Positions 1 to 7,188 of a DNA stretch of 64,000 nucleotides are shown piece after piece (the first letter of the stretch is position 1; every line of letters begins with the position of its first letter). The stretch lies in contig NZ_CP085336.1 in assembly GCF_020618475.1 (NCBI RefSeq), positions 248,001 through 312,000 on the forward strand, written 5' to 3'. The notes below the pieces were generated by a model. That model was not told the DNA's origin, searched no databases, and saw only the letters and a list, made by a program, of their open reading frames with translations. Both the position numbers and the translations under genes were made by a program. Source of the DNA: Haladaptatus halobius (lineage in GTDB: Archaea; Halobacteriota; Halobacteria; Halobacteriales; Haladaptataceae).

Positions 1-122
1 ATGTGGTCTTTCGAGTGGCACACCAGCTCATCGGGGTCCTCCCAGAACTGCATCTGCCACTCCGCTTGCTTATCGAAGACCCCGTCGAGCGTGACCTTGT
101 TTTCGACGACGAGTTTCCTCAT
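1..122 (-). CDS. DHFR-like reductase (RibD C-terminal family), N-terminal part, cut by window edge
   Basis: The first 40 residues start MRKLV and contain the VTLDGV signature that opens RibD C-terminal/DHFR-like reductases, closely resembling the gene ending at 965. The rest lies outside the window. These are NADPH-dependent reductases of unknown substrate. The ATG overlaps the stop of an upstream 31-codon micro-ORF (ATGA), so it belongs to the same operon. Confidence 0.75.
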   Translation of the reverse strand, partial: MRKLVVENKVTLDGVFDKQAEWQMQFWEDPDELVCHSKDH

Positions 123-214
123 GGTTCGTCTCCATTCATCGCGATAGGGGTGGTCTTAGTGTATGGTAGCGTCATTGTCTCTCGCTCGTGTTTTCCTTCG
201 GTGTTAGACGTCAT
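119..214 (-). CDS. 31-residue micro-ORF coupled on both sides
   Basis: A 31-codon frame starts MTSNTEGKHE and ends MNGDEP. Its ATG overlaps the TGA of the upstream reductase and its TGA overlaps the ATG of the downstream reductase, both as ATGA. No family is recognised. It may be a coupling relic of a deleted gene (compare the SRPBCC remnant at 828-968) or a genuine small peptide. The double overlap is seen directly; function is unknown. Confidence 0.4.
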   Translation of the reverse strand: MTSNTEGKHERETMTLPYTKTTPIAMNGDEP

Positions 215-831
215 GGTGTTCTCTCCGATTCCCCGTCTCCCTCGTTCGATTGATCGCCGACGTCGAATCGCAGGTGGATCGATTGAGGCGTCTCGATGAC
301 GCTCTCCGTCTCGAGGTTGACGTGGTTTCCATCGAAGGGTTCGAACAGCCGCGTCCCGCCACCGAACAGCACGGGAACCAGGTGGATAGAAATCTCGTCG
401 ATTAGGTCTGCGTTGAGGAATTGCCGGCCAAGGTCGGCACCACCCATGATGACCACGTTCTTCCCGTCTGCGGCGGATTTCGCCTGGTCGAGGGCGCGTT
501 CGATTCCCTCGGTGACAAAGGTGTACACTCCATTGGCAGGAGCGTCGGCGGGTGGTTCGTGAGTGACCACAAATACGGGATTGCAAACGGGCCCCGTGGG
601 GCCGTCTGCGCCCCACCACTCAACCGAATTGTCGTAAGTACTGCGACCCGCGATTACGGCTCCTTGGAATTTCACGCCCTCTTCGAGGAGCTGCTGGTTC
701 AACTCGTCATCGCCGAAAGCCCACTCGTGCAGCTTCTCCCCGCCGTCTCCCATCGGTTCCTCTGGACTGACTCCTTCAGCGGATATATACCCGTCTAGGG
801 ATACGCTCATGTCCAGAATCACTTGACTCAC
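211..831 (-). CDS. DHFR-like reductase, RibD C-terminal domain family
   Basis: Complete 206-residue protein. The N-terminal SVSLDGYI strand, the AGRSTYD nucleotide-binding turn near residue 60 and the VIMGGADL...LIDEISIHLVPVLFGGG segment near the C terminus are family hallmarks (NADPH-dependent reductase, cytoplasmic, substrate unknown). I chose the GTG at 831 because it overlaps the upstream micro-ORF stop as GTGA and has a GGAGG Shine-Dalgarno motif about seven bases before it; an ATG eight residues later is the alternative. It belongs to the ArsR-led operon and is the most divergent of the four paralogues here. Confidence 0.85.
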   Translation of the reverse strand: MSQVILDMSVSLDGYISAEGVSPEEPMGDGGEKLHEWAFGDDELNQQLLEEGVKFQGAVIAGRSTYDNSVEWWGADGPTGPVCNPVFVVTHEPPADAPANGVYTFVTEGIERALDQAKSAADGKNVVIMGGADLGRQFLNADLIDEISIHLVPVLFGGGTRLFEPFDGNHVNLETESVIETPQSIHLRFDVGDQSNEGDGESERTP

Positions 832-968
832 GACGATCGCCCTCCTACGACGGTGGGCCGATAGTCGGTGATCGACTGGCTTACGTTCTCGGACGGGGCA
901 TCGAGTGTTCGGCGAAAGGTGAGAGTCCTCTCTATCGTTTCGATCTCGGTCGGATTGAAGTCGGTCAT
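828..968 (-). pseudogene. SRPBCC (AHSA1-like) remnant, 46 codons
   Basis: The frame begins MTDFNPTE and carries RTLDAPSE, matching the start of the intact SRPBCC gene at 1532-2005 (MTDFDPTE, RTFDAPRE). It then ends after 46 codons, so most of the roughly 155-residue fold is missing. The ATG overlaps the stop of the upstream reductase (ATGA) and the TGA overlaps the GTG of the next (GTGA). Internal deletion kept the coupling intact, so it may survive as a ribosome-delivery leader rather than for its peptide. Confidence 0.7.
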
Positions 969-1528
969 TTGGCGTCCTCCTCCTCATCCGCCGGCTCGTA
1001 GGTGAGCGAGACGACACCCGAGTCGTACATTGTCGAACCGACCAAATTCAGAGCAGTCCGTTCGCCGCCTTCATCGAAGAGACGCTTCCCGTCCCCAAGT
1101 ACCAGGGGATGGACATTGAGCACGAGCTCGTCGAGGAGGCCATAGTCAAACAGCGAACGGACGAGCGTGCCGCTGCCGACGATTCCGATTCCTTCACCTT
1201 CCTGTTGCTTCAGCTCGTCTATCTCTTCCTCGACGTTCCCGGCGATGAGCGTCGAGTTGTTCCATTCGACGTCCTCGAGTGTCGTCGAGACGACGTACTT
1301 GGGGACGTTGTTGATGAACTTCGCGATCGGATTGTCGTCGGGTTGCGTGGGCCAAAAGGCGGCGAGTTCCTCGTAGGTGACTCGTCCCAACAGTAACGCG
1401 TCCGACGACGCCATCCCCGCCGCGTTTGCTTCCTCTAGCTCCTGGGTCGAGTAGGCTGGAGACCACTCCTCAGGCGATTCCATAACGCCGTCGAGCGACA
1501 CGGATTCGGTTGCGACTAGCTTCCGCAT
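965..1528 (-). CDS. DHFR-like reductase, RibD C-terminal domain family
   Basis: 187 residues, complete. SVSLDGVME at residues 9-17, LLLGRVTYE near 46-54, a YVVSTTLE strand, and GSGTLVRSL before the dimerisation strands are all present, so the fold is the RibD C-terminal reductase. The C terminus is highly acidic (ADEEEDAK), as in halophilic cytosolic proteins. It lies three bases after an SRPBCC gene and overlaps the SRPBCC remnant downstream. Paralogue of the 2002-2595 gene. The physiological substrate cannot be read from sequence. Confidence 0.88.
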   Translation of the reverse strand: MRKLVATESVSLDGVMESPEEWSPAYSTQELEEANAAGMASSDALLLGRVTYEELAAFWPTQPDDNPIAKFINNVPKYVVSTTLEDVEWNNSTLIAGNVEEEIDELKQQEGEGIGIVGSGTLVRSLFDYGLLDELVLNVHPLVLGDGKRLFDEGGERTALNLVGSTMYDSGVVSLTYEPADEEEDAK

Positions 1529-1531
1529 CGT

Positions 1532-2005
1532 TCAGACCTCCTCCCCGAGGTGAGTGGCCAGCGAGTCCAAGCTCTCACTCCAGACCGGTTCCATCCCCTC
1601 TAGCGAGTCGGTCATGTCAGGCGTGGCCGTAATGACTTCGGCTATGAACGTGAGCTCCGTCCTGTCGTCGTGATCGACGAGCGTGATCGTGTTGCGGATC
1701 TCGGGCTGCTGGAGCTCTTCGCCGTCCTCGGTTGAGGGGCTTCGGATCACGAGCCGCTCGGATTCGACGACTTCCTCGATCTCGCCTTCGTGCGGGATGG
1801 TGGTGCCATCGGGCGCACGCATGTCGACACGATGGACGCCACCGGGACGTACGTCCATCTCACACCGTGAAATCGTGAAGCCCTCCGGTCCCCACCATTG
1901 TCGAACCTGGTCGGGGTCCGTAAGCGCCTGCCAGACCCGCTCACGTGGCGCGTCGAACGTTCGTTGGATCGTCATGTTGTACTCGGTCGGATCGAAGTCG
2001 GTCAT
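1532..2005 (-). CDS. SRPBCC (START/AHSA1-like) domain protein
   Basis: 157 residues. RTFDAPRERVWQALTDP near residue 14, the QWWGPEGF motif near 36, and the C-terminal helix SLDSLATHLG are typical of AHSA1-type SRPBCC proteins, helix-grip folds that bind hydrophobic ligands. Such genes are classically paired with ArsR regulators and DHFR-like reductases, exactly as here. The start overlaps the stop of the upstream reductase as ATGA. Ligand and role unknown; possibly a stress or small-molecule handling operon. Confidence 0.88.
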   Translation of the reverse strand: MTDFDPTEYNMTIQRTFDAPRERVWQALTDPDQVRQWWGPEGFTISRCEMDVRPGGVHRVDMRAPDGTTIPHEGEIEEVVESERLVIRSPSTEDGEELQQPEIRNTITLVDHDDRTELTFIAEVITATPDMTDSLEGMEPVWSESLDSLATHLGEEV

Positions 2006-2595
2006 TCTTCGTCGTCCTCCTCCTCGGACGGCTCGTAGGTGAGCACGACCACGCCCGAGCTGAACGTCTTCGTGTCGACGAGGCTCATCGTCGTCGGCGC
2101 GTTCGCGCCCTTGAAGAGGCGCTTGTCGCTGCTGTGGATCACCGGGTGAACCATGAGGCGGTACTCGTCAACGAGGTCGCGTTCCACCAGCGTGTTCACA
2201 AGTTCGCCGCTCCCGTTGACGAGAATGTCCTGTCCATCCTCTTGCTTGAGCGCGGCGACCGCCTCGGCGACATCACCGTCGATGATCGTGGAGTTGTTCC
2301 ACTCGGCTTCCTCGAGACTCGTCGAGACGACGTACTTCGGAAGGTTGTTCATTCGGTCGGCGAAGCCCGTCTCGTCCGTCCGGTCGGGCCAGGCGTCTGC
2401 GAATGATTCGTAGGTCGTCCGGCCCAGCAGGAGCGCGCCCGACGCGAATAGTTCGTCGTGCTTGTACTCCTGCTGTTCCTCGCTGAAGAACGCGAACGAC
2501 CACTCCTCCGGCGCTTCAATGACGCCGTCGAGCGTCAGGAACTCCGAGACGATCAGGTTTCGCTGGGACGATGCGGTGTTAGTATTGTTATTCAT
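2002..2595 (-). CDS. DHFR-like reductase, RibD C-terminal domain family
   Basis: 197 residues, complete. It has FLTLDGVIE at about residue 19, LLLGRTTYESF, a YVVSTSLEE strand, NGSGELVNTL, and a highly acidic tail. The N-terminal NNNTNTASS extension is unlike its paralogues. It is the first structural gene behind the ArsR regulator, with ATGA overlaps on both sides. Likely a soluble NAD(P)H-dependent reductase; the substrate is not inferable. Confidence 0.88.
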   Translation of the reverse strand: MNNNTNTASSQRNLIVSEFLTLDGVIEAPEEWSFAFFSEEQQEYKHDELFASGALLLGRTTYESFADAWPDRTDETGFADRMNNLPKYVVSTSLEEAEWNNSTIIDGDVAEAVAALKQEDGQDILVNGSGELVNTLVERDLVDEYRLMVHPVIHSSDKRLFKGANAPTTMSLVDTKTFSSGVVVLTYEPSEEEDDEE

Positions 2596-2930
2596 TCTTT
2601 ATCTTCCACCAAGTGGATGGCCAGTGCGTCGAACCGGTCTTCCCAGAAGACACGGTATCGGGTAAGCCATCCAAATGCGGCGCTTAGTGGTGCGGCGTTT
2701 AGGTGGCAGCGCCGAACTCGACCGTCCTTCCTGTTGTCGATCAGACCAGCGTCCTCAAGCACATGGAGGTGCTTGGAGACGGCGGCTAAGGAAACGTCGT
2801 GCGGTTCAGCCAGTTCGCTGACGTTCTCCGGCCCGTCAGCCACCTGTTCGAGGATGGCCCGACGGATGGGGTGTGCCAGCGCCTGGAAGACCGCGTCGAG
2901 ATCGAGGTCGTCCGGCAGTTGTTCAACCAT
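2592..2930 (-). CDS. ArsR-family winged-helix transcriptional regulator
   Basis: 112 residues. The AVFQALAHPIRRAIL start helix, the VSELAEPHDVSLAAVSKHLHVLEDAGLI recognition-helix region and an arginine-rich wing followed by the C-terminal dimer helix are classic ArsR/SmtB features of the type paired with SRPBCC proteins. No cysteine metal site is visible, so a metal sensor is unlikely. First gene of the operon; a TATA-like AAGTATATG sits about 25 bases before the ATG, suggesting a leaderless transcript. Probably autoregulatory through the inverted repeat just upstream. Confidence 0.9.
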   Translation of the reverse strand: MVEQLPDDLDLDAVFQALAHPIRRAILEQVADGPENVSELAEPHDVSLAAVSKHLHVLEDAGLIDNRKDGRVRRCHLNAAPLSAAFGWLTRYRVFWEDRFDALAIHLVEDKE

Positions 2931-2957
2931 CCGGTTGAATGAACAACGAGCATATAC

Positions 2958-2973
2958 TTAACTCTTTAGTTAA
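2958..2973. promoter_or_regulatory. Inverted repeat at ArsR operon promoter (putative operator)
   Basis: TTAACT-CTTT-AGTTAA is a perfect 6-bp inverted repeat 28 bases upstream of the ArsR start codon. It overlaps the BRE side of the AAGTATATG TATA-like box at about 2949-2957. This position suits a repressor blocking TBP/TFB. Binding by the adjacent ArsR protein is inferred. Confidence 0.5.
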
Positions 2974-3058
2974 ACGTAGTCGCTAGGCCGTCTATCGTCA
3001 ACTCACAGGCATGGCAATATGTTCATGAAATTTGCTACGGTAGTATCGACGGTACCCC

Positions 3059-3180
3059 GTGGCGATTACGAGCGAGAACGAGCGGATGCTCAAACGGCTC
3101 TACAAAGTGATCTGAAACGGGACAAACCTGGGCAGAGTTGATGACCTCGTTCACGACGAGTACTGCATCCGGATAGTCCA
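3059..3180 (+). pseudogene. SnoaL-like (NTF2-fold) fragment
   Basis: Reading from GTG 3059 gives MLKRLYKVI, a TGA stop, then NGTNLGRVDDLVHDEYC. This is the characteristic start of SnoaL-like polyketide-cyclase/NTF2-fold proteins (helix, then N-G-x-x-x-x-x-D-E-L-V-H-x-D-Y). Only about 35 codons survive and there is an in-frame stop. Decayed remnant; confidence limited by shortness. Confidence 0.4.
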
Positions 3181-3259
3181 AGTCGGTCATTCTTTGTCGC
3201 CTGTTTTCACGGTAGAATCTTCGCCTACGGATCTCTCTTGAGCGGGGTAATCCGTCTTA

Positions 3260-3529
3260 CTATTCATTGGGAATCCACCAAATAACCACCCGCGGACTCA
3301 ATTTCCCTCGCTTAACCTCTCCATCCTCATGCAACTTCTCAAGCCGTCGATGCGCGGACGGCCGCTCAATGCCAAGCGTATCCGCCACCCACCGAGCGGT
3401 TACCGCCGGAAATTCTGACTCGCGTATCGTCGTGAGAATATCCTCGTCAGTCGTTTCCTCTGCATATTGACCACGAGTATCGCGCTCTCTCTCGTCTGGC
3501 ATCGTAGCCATCAGTTCACTATCCACCAT
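3260..3529 (-). CDS. Winged-helix DNA-binding protein of the SWIM cassette (copy A)
   Basis: About 89 residues. EETTDEDILTTIRE, then VTARWVADTLGIERPSAHRRLEKLHEDGEV, then RVVIWWIPNE form a compact winged helix with a C-terminal beta wing. The 25841-26110 gene is nearly identical over the domain. I chose the ATG at 3529 because it lies just below a perfect palindrome and a TATA-like ATTAAA; ATGs at 3511 and 3502 are alternatives. Downstream of its divergent promoter is only half a leader element, so its original SWIM partner is lost. Likely a repressor of the cassette promoter (inference). Confidence 0.75.
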   Translation of the reverse strand: MVDSELMATMPDERERDTRGQYAEETTDEDILTTIRESEFPAVTARWVADTLGIERPSAHRRLEKLHEDGEVKRGKLSPRVVIWWIPNE

Positions 3530-3538
3530 CTTAAAACT

Positions 3539-3556
3539 ATGTACTACGTAGTACAT
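3539..3556. promoter_or_regulatory. 18-bp perfect palindrome, putative operator of the winged-helix gene
   Basis: ATGTACTAC followed by GTAGTACAT is a perfect palindrome between the TATA-like TTTAAT/ATTAAA (about 3562-3569) and the winged-helix start. The core ACTACGTAGT recurs at the same place in copy C (26124-26133). Placement between TATA box and start fits autorepression. Confidence 0.55.
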
Positions 3557-3594
3557 CGATGGATTTAATGCCATGAACTATATAGTACCTGGTG

Positions 3595-3630
3595 GGAAGA
3601 CCGGTGCCCTCAGGCGTGTGGAAACGCGCC
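3595..3630 (+). repeat. Cassette leader, truncated copy A
   Basis: GGAAGACCGGTGCC at 3595-3608 and the inner hairpin GGCGTGT-GGAA-ACGCGCC match the leaders at 16216 and 26176. The second inner hairpin and the 3' arm of the outer stem are missing. The sequence beyond, to about 3933, contains no recognisable gene, so copy A is cut inside its leader. Confidence 0.65.
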
Positions 3631-3933
3631 AAATGGTGGCATACTCGGCACTAATTTCATACTATTAGGCAATGATTACGAGCCACAAATTATAGCCAGG
3701 TGGATCATAACTAATCCTTCAAATCTGGTTGTCCTTCTTGGCGATGAGTCAAAAGAAAGAAGAGAACAAACTAAATAAATTAAAAATTATTGATAATAGA
3801 CAGGAACCAGCAGGAATCAATAGAGAAGTTTCCTCATGGCAGTCACTGCTAACAAGAGGAGCACATAGTCTTCCCGCACCCAGTTTCGCTTTACACTTAC
3901 TACAAAATTCTAGACAGATAGGTGAACGACAGT

Positions 3934-5289
3934 ATGCCGGGTAGTCAACCTACTACCACTGCTCGTCGTCAATTCCTTCATCTATTTGGCACTGTAGCCG
4001 CGGGAATACTCGCTGGTTGTTCCGAGAACGAGCCTTCCTCACAGTCAACTTCAGGTACTCAGGTCTCATCTACGACGAATATAACAACAGTGGAGGACAC
4101 TACCGAGGTTACAAAAACCACGTCAAAGCAAACACTACGGACAAAGTACAACAGCCGTAAAAAGTTCGGTTCACCCGGAACAGAGTTCGACAATTTTGAG
4201 GATTCATCTCGCTGGAAGCGGGTACAGGGTTCAGTGTCAGCGGACACGGCACAGAATTTCACAGGTTCGCAAAGCCTGAAGTTGGTTGGAAACTCGGGCG
4301 ACCATGTGGTAGCCGTTCGGACGTTGTCATCACCAGTGGATTTCTCCGATCACGACCTATCAATGGCATTTCGATCAGAAAATCCCGACGATGTTGCCCT
4401 GCTTGTCTACCTATATGATTCCAATGACAACTGGGCAGTACTCGAACTCCGGTCTGTGACATATCGTCCCCCAGATACTGGCTGGTTTCGAACGTGTCCT
4501 GGTGTGTTTGCCGCCAGTGATGCTGACCCAGACCTCACGAATATTAAATGAATTGAAATCGAGGTAACGAACGCATCGGATGGCAACGCAGTGTCATGGG
4601 TGGACGATATGCGACACCACCCAAAACCCGATATAGGCTATGTCGTGTTAAGCTGGGATGATGGTAACCGGAGTTACTATGAACAGGCGGCATCAGTCCA
4701 TGATCACTATGATTTCCCAGCTGTCCTCACAATGCCAGTATATCCCAGCAAAACAGCCGATTCATATTTTATGTCGCTCGAGGAATTACACGAACGACAA
4801 AACGCAGGCGATGAAGTCGTCGCACACGGCAGTACCAACGAGCCGTTCGCCGAAATATCTACGTCGCAGCTGGATAACCTCCTCAAGCGTAATAAGAAGT
4901 GGTTAATTGACAATGAATTTAAAGGCGCAGACTTCATAGTATACCCGGGAAACAATTTTGACGAAGCCGCGCTCGACGTGATTAGCAAGTACCACTACAT
5001 GGGTGGAATGAATCAGTCCGGCAATGTGAATACCACCGGTGTATCTGGGTTTGATCCACTTGTGCTTCCGCGAACGATAGGTCAAAATCTCGATATTTGC
5101 AAGCGAGCCGTGAGTCTTGCTGCTGACCACCGTCAATGCACCATTCTCAATTTCCACAACTTTGATTCCGAGAACATGATGGATGTCGGGCAGTATGAGA
5201 AACTCTTAGCACATATTGATCGGACAAACGGTATCGAAGCTATTGATTTCACATATCTATGGGAAATGCGATGCACAGAGCCATATTGA
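3934..5289 (+). pseudogene. Polysaccharide deacetylase-family lipoprotein interrupted by TGA
   Basis: A Tat lipobox signal peptide (RRQFLHLF...LAGCSE) is followed by a serine/threonine-rich spacer, a carbohydrate-binding-like beta region, then an NodB-type domain with LSWDDGN, a HGSTNEPF motif and VYPGNN. Together these describe an exported, membrane-anchored polysaccharide or cell-surface glycan deacetylase of about 450 residues. A TGA at 4549-4551 splits it between NIK and IEIEV, where a single-base change from TGG would do. Without readthrough the N-terminal product lacks the catalytic domain. An upstream GTG at 3922 is an alternative start. Sequencing error is possible. Confidence 0.75.
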
Positions 5290-5649
5290 ATACGTCCATA
5301 GAGCCCTATATCCATCCTATTATGCTCCATGTGACTGAGTGAATTTTATATCGTATTTTCATGCTTCTCGAAGTCTCGGAGTTTCAACTCTGGCTAGAAA
5401 TACTGCCCAACCCACGTTGCCGTGAATTCAATTTAACAGATATGCGCAATACTAGTAGGGATTCACCGTTGCCCTTTTCCCTACGATGCTCGAGCATAGC
5501 TGGCCAAACGGCGTGTCTAACTGCCTCTCTTGATAATTATTCATCTCTAAAATAGATGACTAACAAATTCCTATCTATATATGATATGAGGGTGGTAAGC
5601 GATATTTGGCAAAATAACATTTCCATATTGAACAGATACACCTACTCCC
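5290..5649. other. AT-rich gap without recognised gene
   Basis: About 360 bases between the deacetylase and the SWIM remnant. AT-rich, with short frames only and no leader element like those preceding other SWIM copies. I see nothing functional. Confidence 0.5.
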
Positions 5650-5970
5650 GTGCTTATCAAATTCACCAATGAGGGCCACGAGAACCCCGCAGATCACCAG
5701 TACACAGTCTCCATCGACGATGTGACCGACGAACTAATGGCCTACACCTGTCCGCATCACGTTCACCCGAGCGCGTTCTGTAAGCACATGGCTGCCGTCG
5801 AAACCGTGGCGGACGACGGCACTCTGATGGCGTTCCCATCGGAAGAGGACGAGAACACCGACAAGACGGACGACGACGATACCGAACCGACAGAGTGCGA
5901 TTATGACGGCCTCGATAGTTTCCCGTATTGGCGGTGCGTTCGTGCGGGTCGCAAAGAACTGCCAGCCTAA
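5650..5970 (+). pseudogene. SWIM zinc-finger protein, 5'-truncated copy with lost zinc ligands
   Basis: The frame matches the other SWIM copies from TNEGHENPADHQYTVSIDDV onward but lacks the usual N-terminal 30 residues and the leader; translation could start only at GTG 5650. The SWIM signature CxC...CxH reads YTCPHH...FCKH, so the first cysteine is tyrosine. The C-terminal knuckle, CDCDGL...CWECV elsewhere, reads CDYDGL...YWRCV, with two further cysteines lost. Zinc binding is very unlikely. Followed by a SprT remnant as in other copies. Confidence 0.7.
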
Positions 5971-5992
5971 CCCCGTCTCACTCTTCTCATTT

Positions 5993-6196
5993 CTGTCACG
6001 CCAAACGACGCTGCTCGATGTGGCCCAGCGAACGCTCACCGAGTGCGCGGATACCGCGAGCGATAACGACGACACACCGACAACTGAGCGCGAGCTATTC
6101 GACCGCGCACAACACCATGCGGCGGTCGTCGCAGCTACGCACTTTCCGGACTTGCTGGTCGGTGTGATTGACTGGGAAGTCACACAGAATCAATGA
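5993..6196 (+). pseudogene. SprT-like N-terminal remnant
   Basis: TLTECADTASDNDDTPTTERELFDRAQ and HFPDLLVGVIDWEV match the start of the fuller SprT-like gene at 20725-21276 (RTLTESANVASDDTP, EYFPNLPVEAIDWEV). The start position has CTG where copy C has ATG. The zinc-protease HExxH part is absent. It sits 22 bases after the SWIM remnant, keeping cassette order. Confidence 0.6.
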
Positions 6197-6223
6197 GGGG
6201 GATCGAGACAGAGTCTATGACAA

Positions 6224-6867
6224 TCAGTCATCAGGACTGAGCGCCTTCTCAATAGGGGTGTCGCCGCCGAATAATCTGACCGTTTCGCCGACTGTAACTT
6301 CGTTTTCTAGACAGACAACGGCTGTCTGAGCGACGTCGGCGCGCGGAATCTCTTCTCCATCCTCGCCACGATCTTCGAAGGTTGCCGAAATACGCCCTAT
6401 TTCCTCTTCACTAGCGAGTGTTGTCGGCCGAAGAATCGTGGCATCGAGTGGCGACTATTCGAGATAGTCGTCAGCACATCGCTTGGCCACCAGATACGGA
6501 CGGATTGCCTCCGGCACAGCCATTGGATCACCTGCATTGTATGAACTTATCATAACAAACCGATCGATTCCATGCTCGACGCACGCGTCGATACTCCGTC
6601 GCGCTCCCCAAAGGTCGATCAGAAGCGTCTTGTCCCAGCCGGTTCCCCCGCCGGAGCCAGCTGTGCAAACAACAGCGTCGGCCCCTTGGAGTGCCGGCGC
6701 AAACTCCCCTTCGAGATCGCCAAAATGTGTACTTCGCCATGTTCGCGGACAGCATCAAACTATGATTCGTCTCGTATTACCCCAATTGGGTCGTGTCCAG
6801 CATCCAAAAGTCGAGGAACTAACTCGCGGCCGATTCCACCGTTTGCACCGATAACTGCGACTTGCAT
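6224..6867 (-). pseudogene. NAD(P)-binding Rossmann (NmrA/atypical SDR) protein, broken
   Basis: The start encodes a perfect Rossmann nucleotide site (VAVIGANGGIGRELVPRLL), and later segments encode DAVVCTAGSGG, RFVMISSYNAGDP, AKRCADDYLE, DATILRPTTLA and a C-terminal ADVAQTAVVCLEN. These describe an atypical SDR of about 210 residues. There is a TAG after IRDES, a frameshift before HFGDLEGEF, and another TAG after DDYLE. Clearly a decayed gene. Function of the intact form: NAD(P)-dependent redox sensing or epimerase-like; substrate unknown. Confidence 0.75.
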
Positions 6868-7188
6868 GGTGTACTATATCAACACGAATTATATCAATAG
6901 ATGCTGTGGTCACCGAATGCTGTATCAGCTAAACGACTGGCTCAGTGCGCATATACTCCTTGAAAAAATGAGCGAAATCACTGCTCAACGATAGAATCGA
7001 CGTTGAGTGCTCTTCGCCGTCGTCAACTCGCTACTTATCATGTTTTTGCCATTGAATTCAGTGACGAGGTGACGTACAAGTCAGCGACCTGCATTATCTT
7101 CGTAGGTTTCAGCTGTGATTGATCCTACTGGGAAGTAACTCACCCTACCTTCTTCTATAATAATGTAGAGCAGCTATATGAGTTTGAA
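6868..7188. other. Intergenic region with promoter of the cyclase operon
   Basis: No gene recognised. A TATA-like TCTATAATAATG at about 7154-7165 lies 25-30 bases upstream of the ATG at 7189, suggesting a leaderless or short-leader transcript for the cyclase-FAH-symporter operon. Confidence 0.5.

Noticed and set aside
3729..3944. 71-codon frame between leader remnant and deacetylase
   Set aside because: Low-complexity Lys/Asn-rich start, no homologue pattern, overlaps the real start of the deacetylase.
4549..4551. TGA as selenocysteine or pyrrolysine-type recoding
   Set aside because: No SECIS-like element seen, haloarchaea are not known to use selenocysteine, and the context suits a Trp codon.
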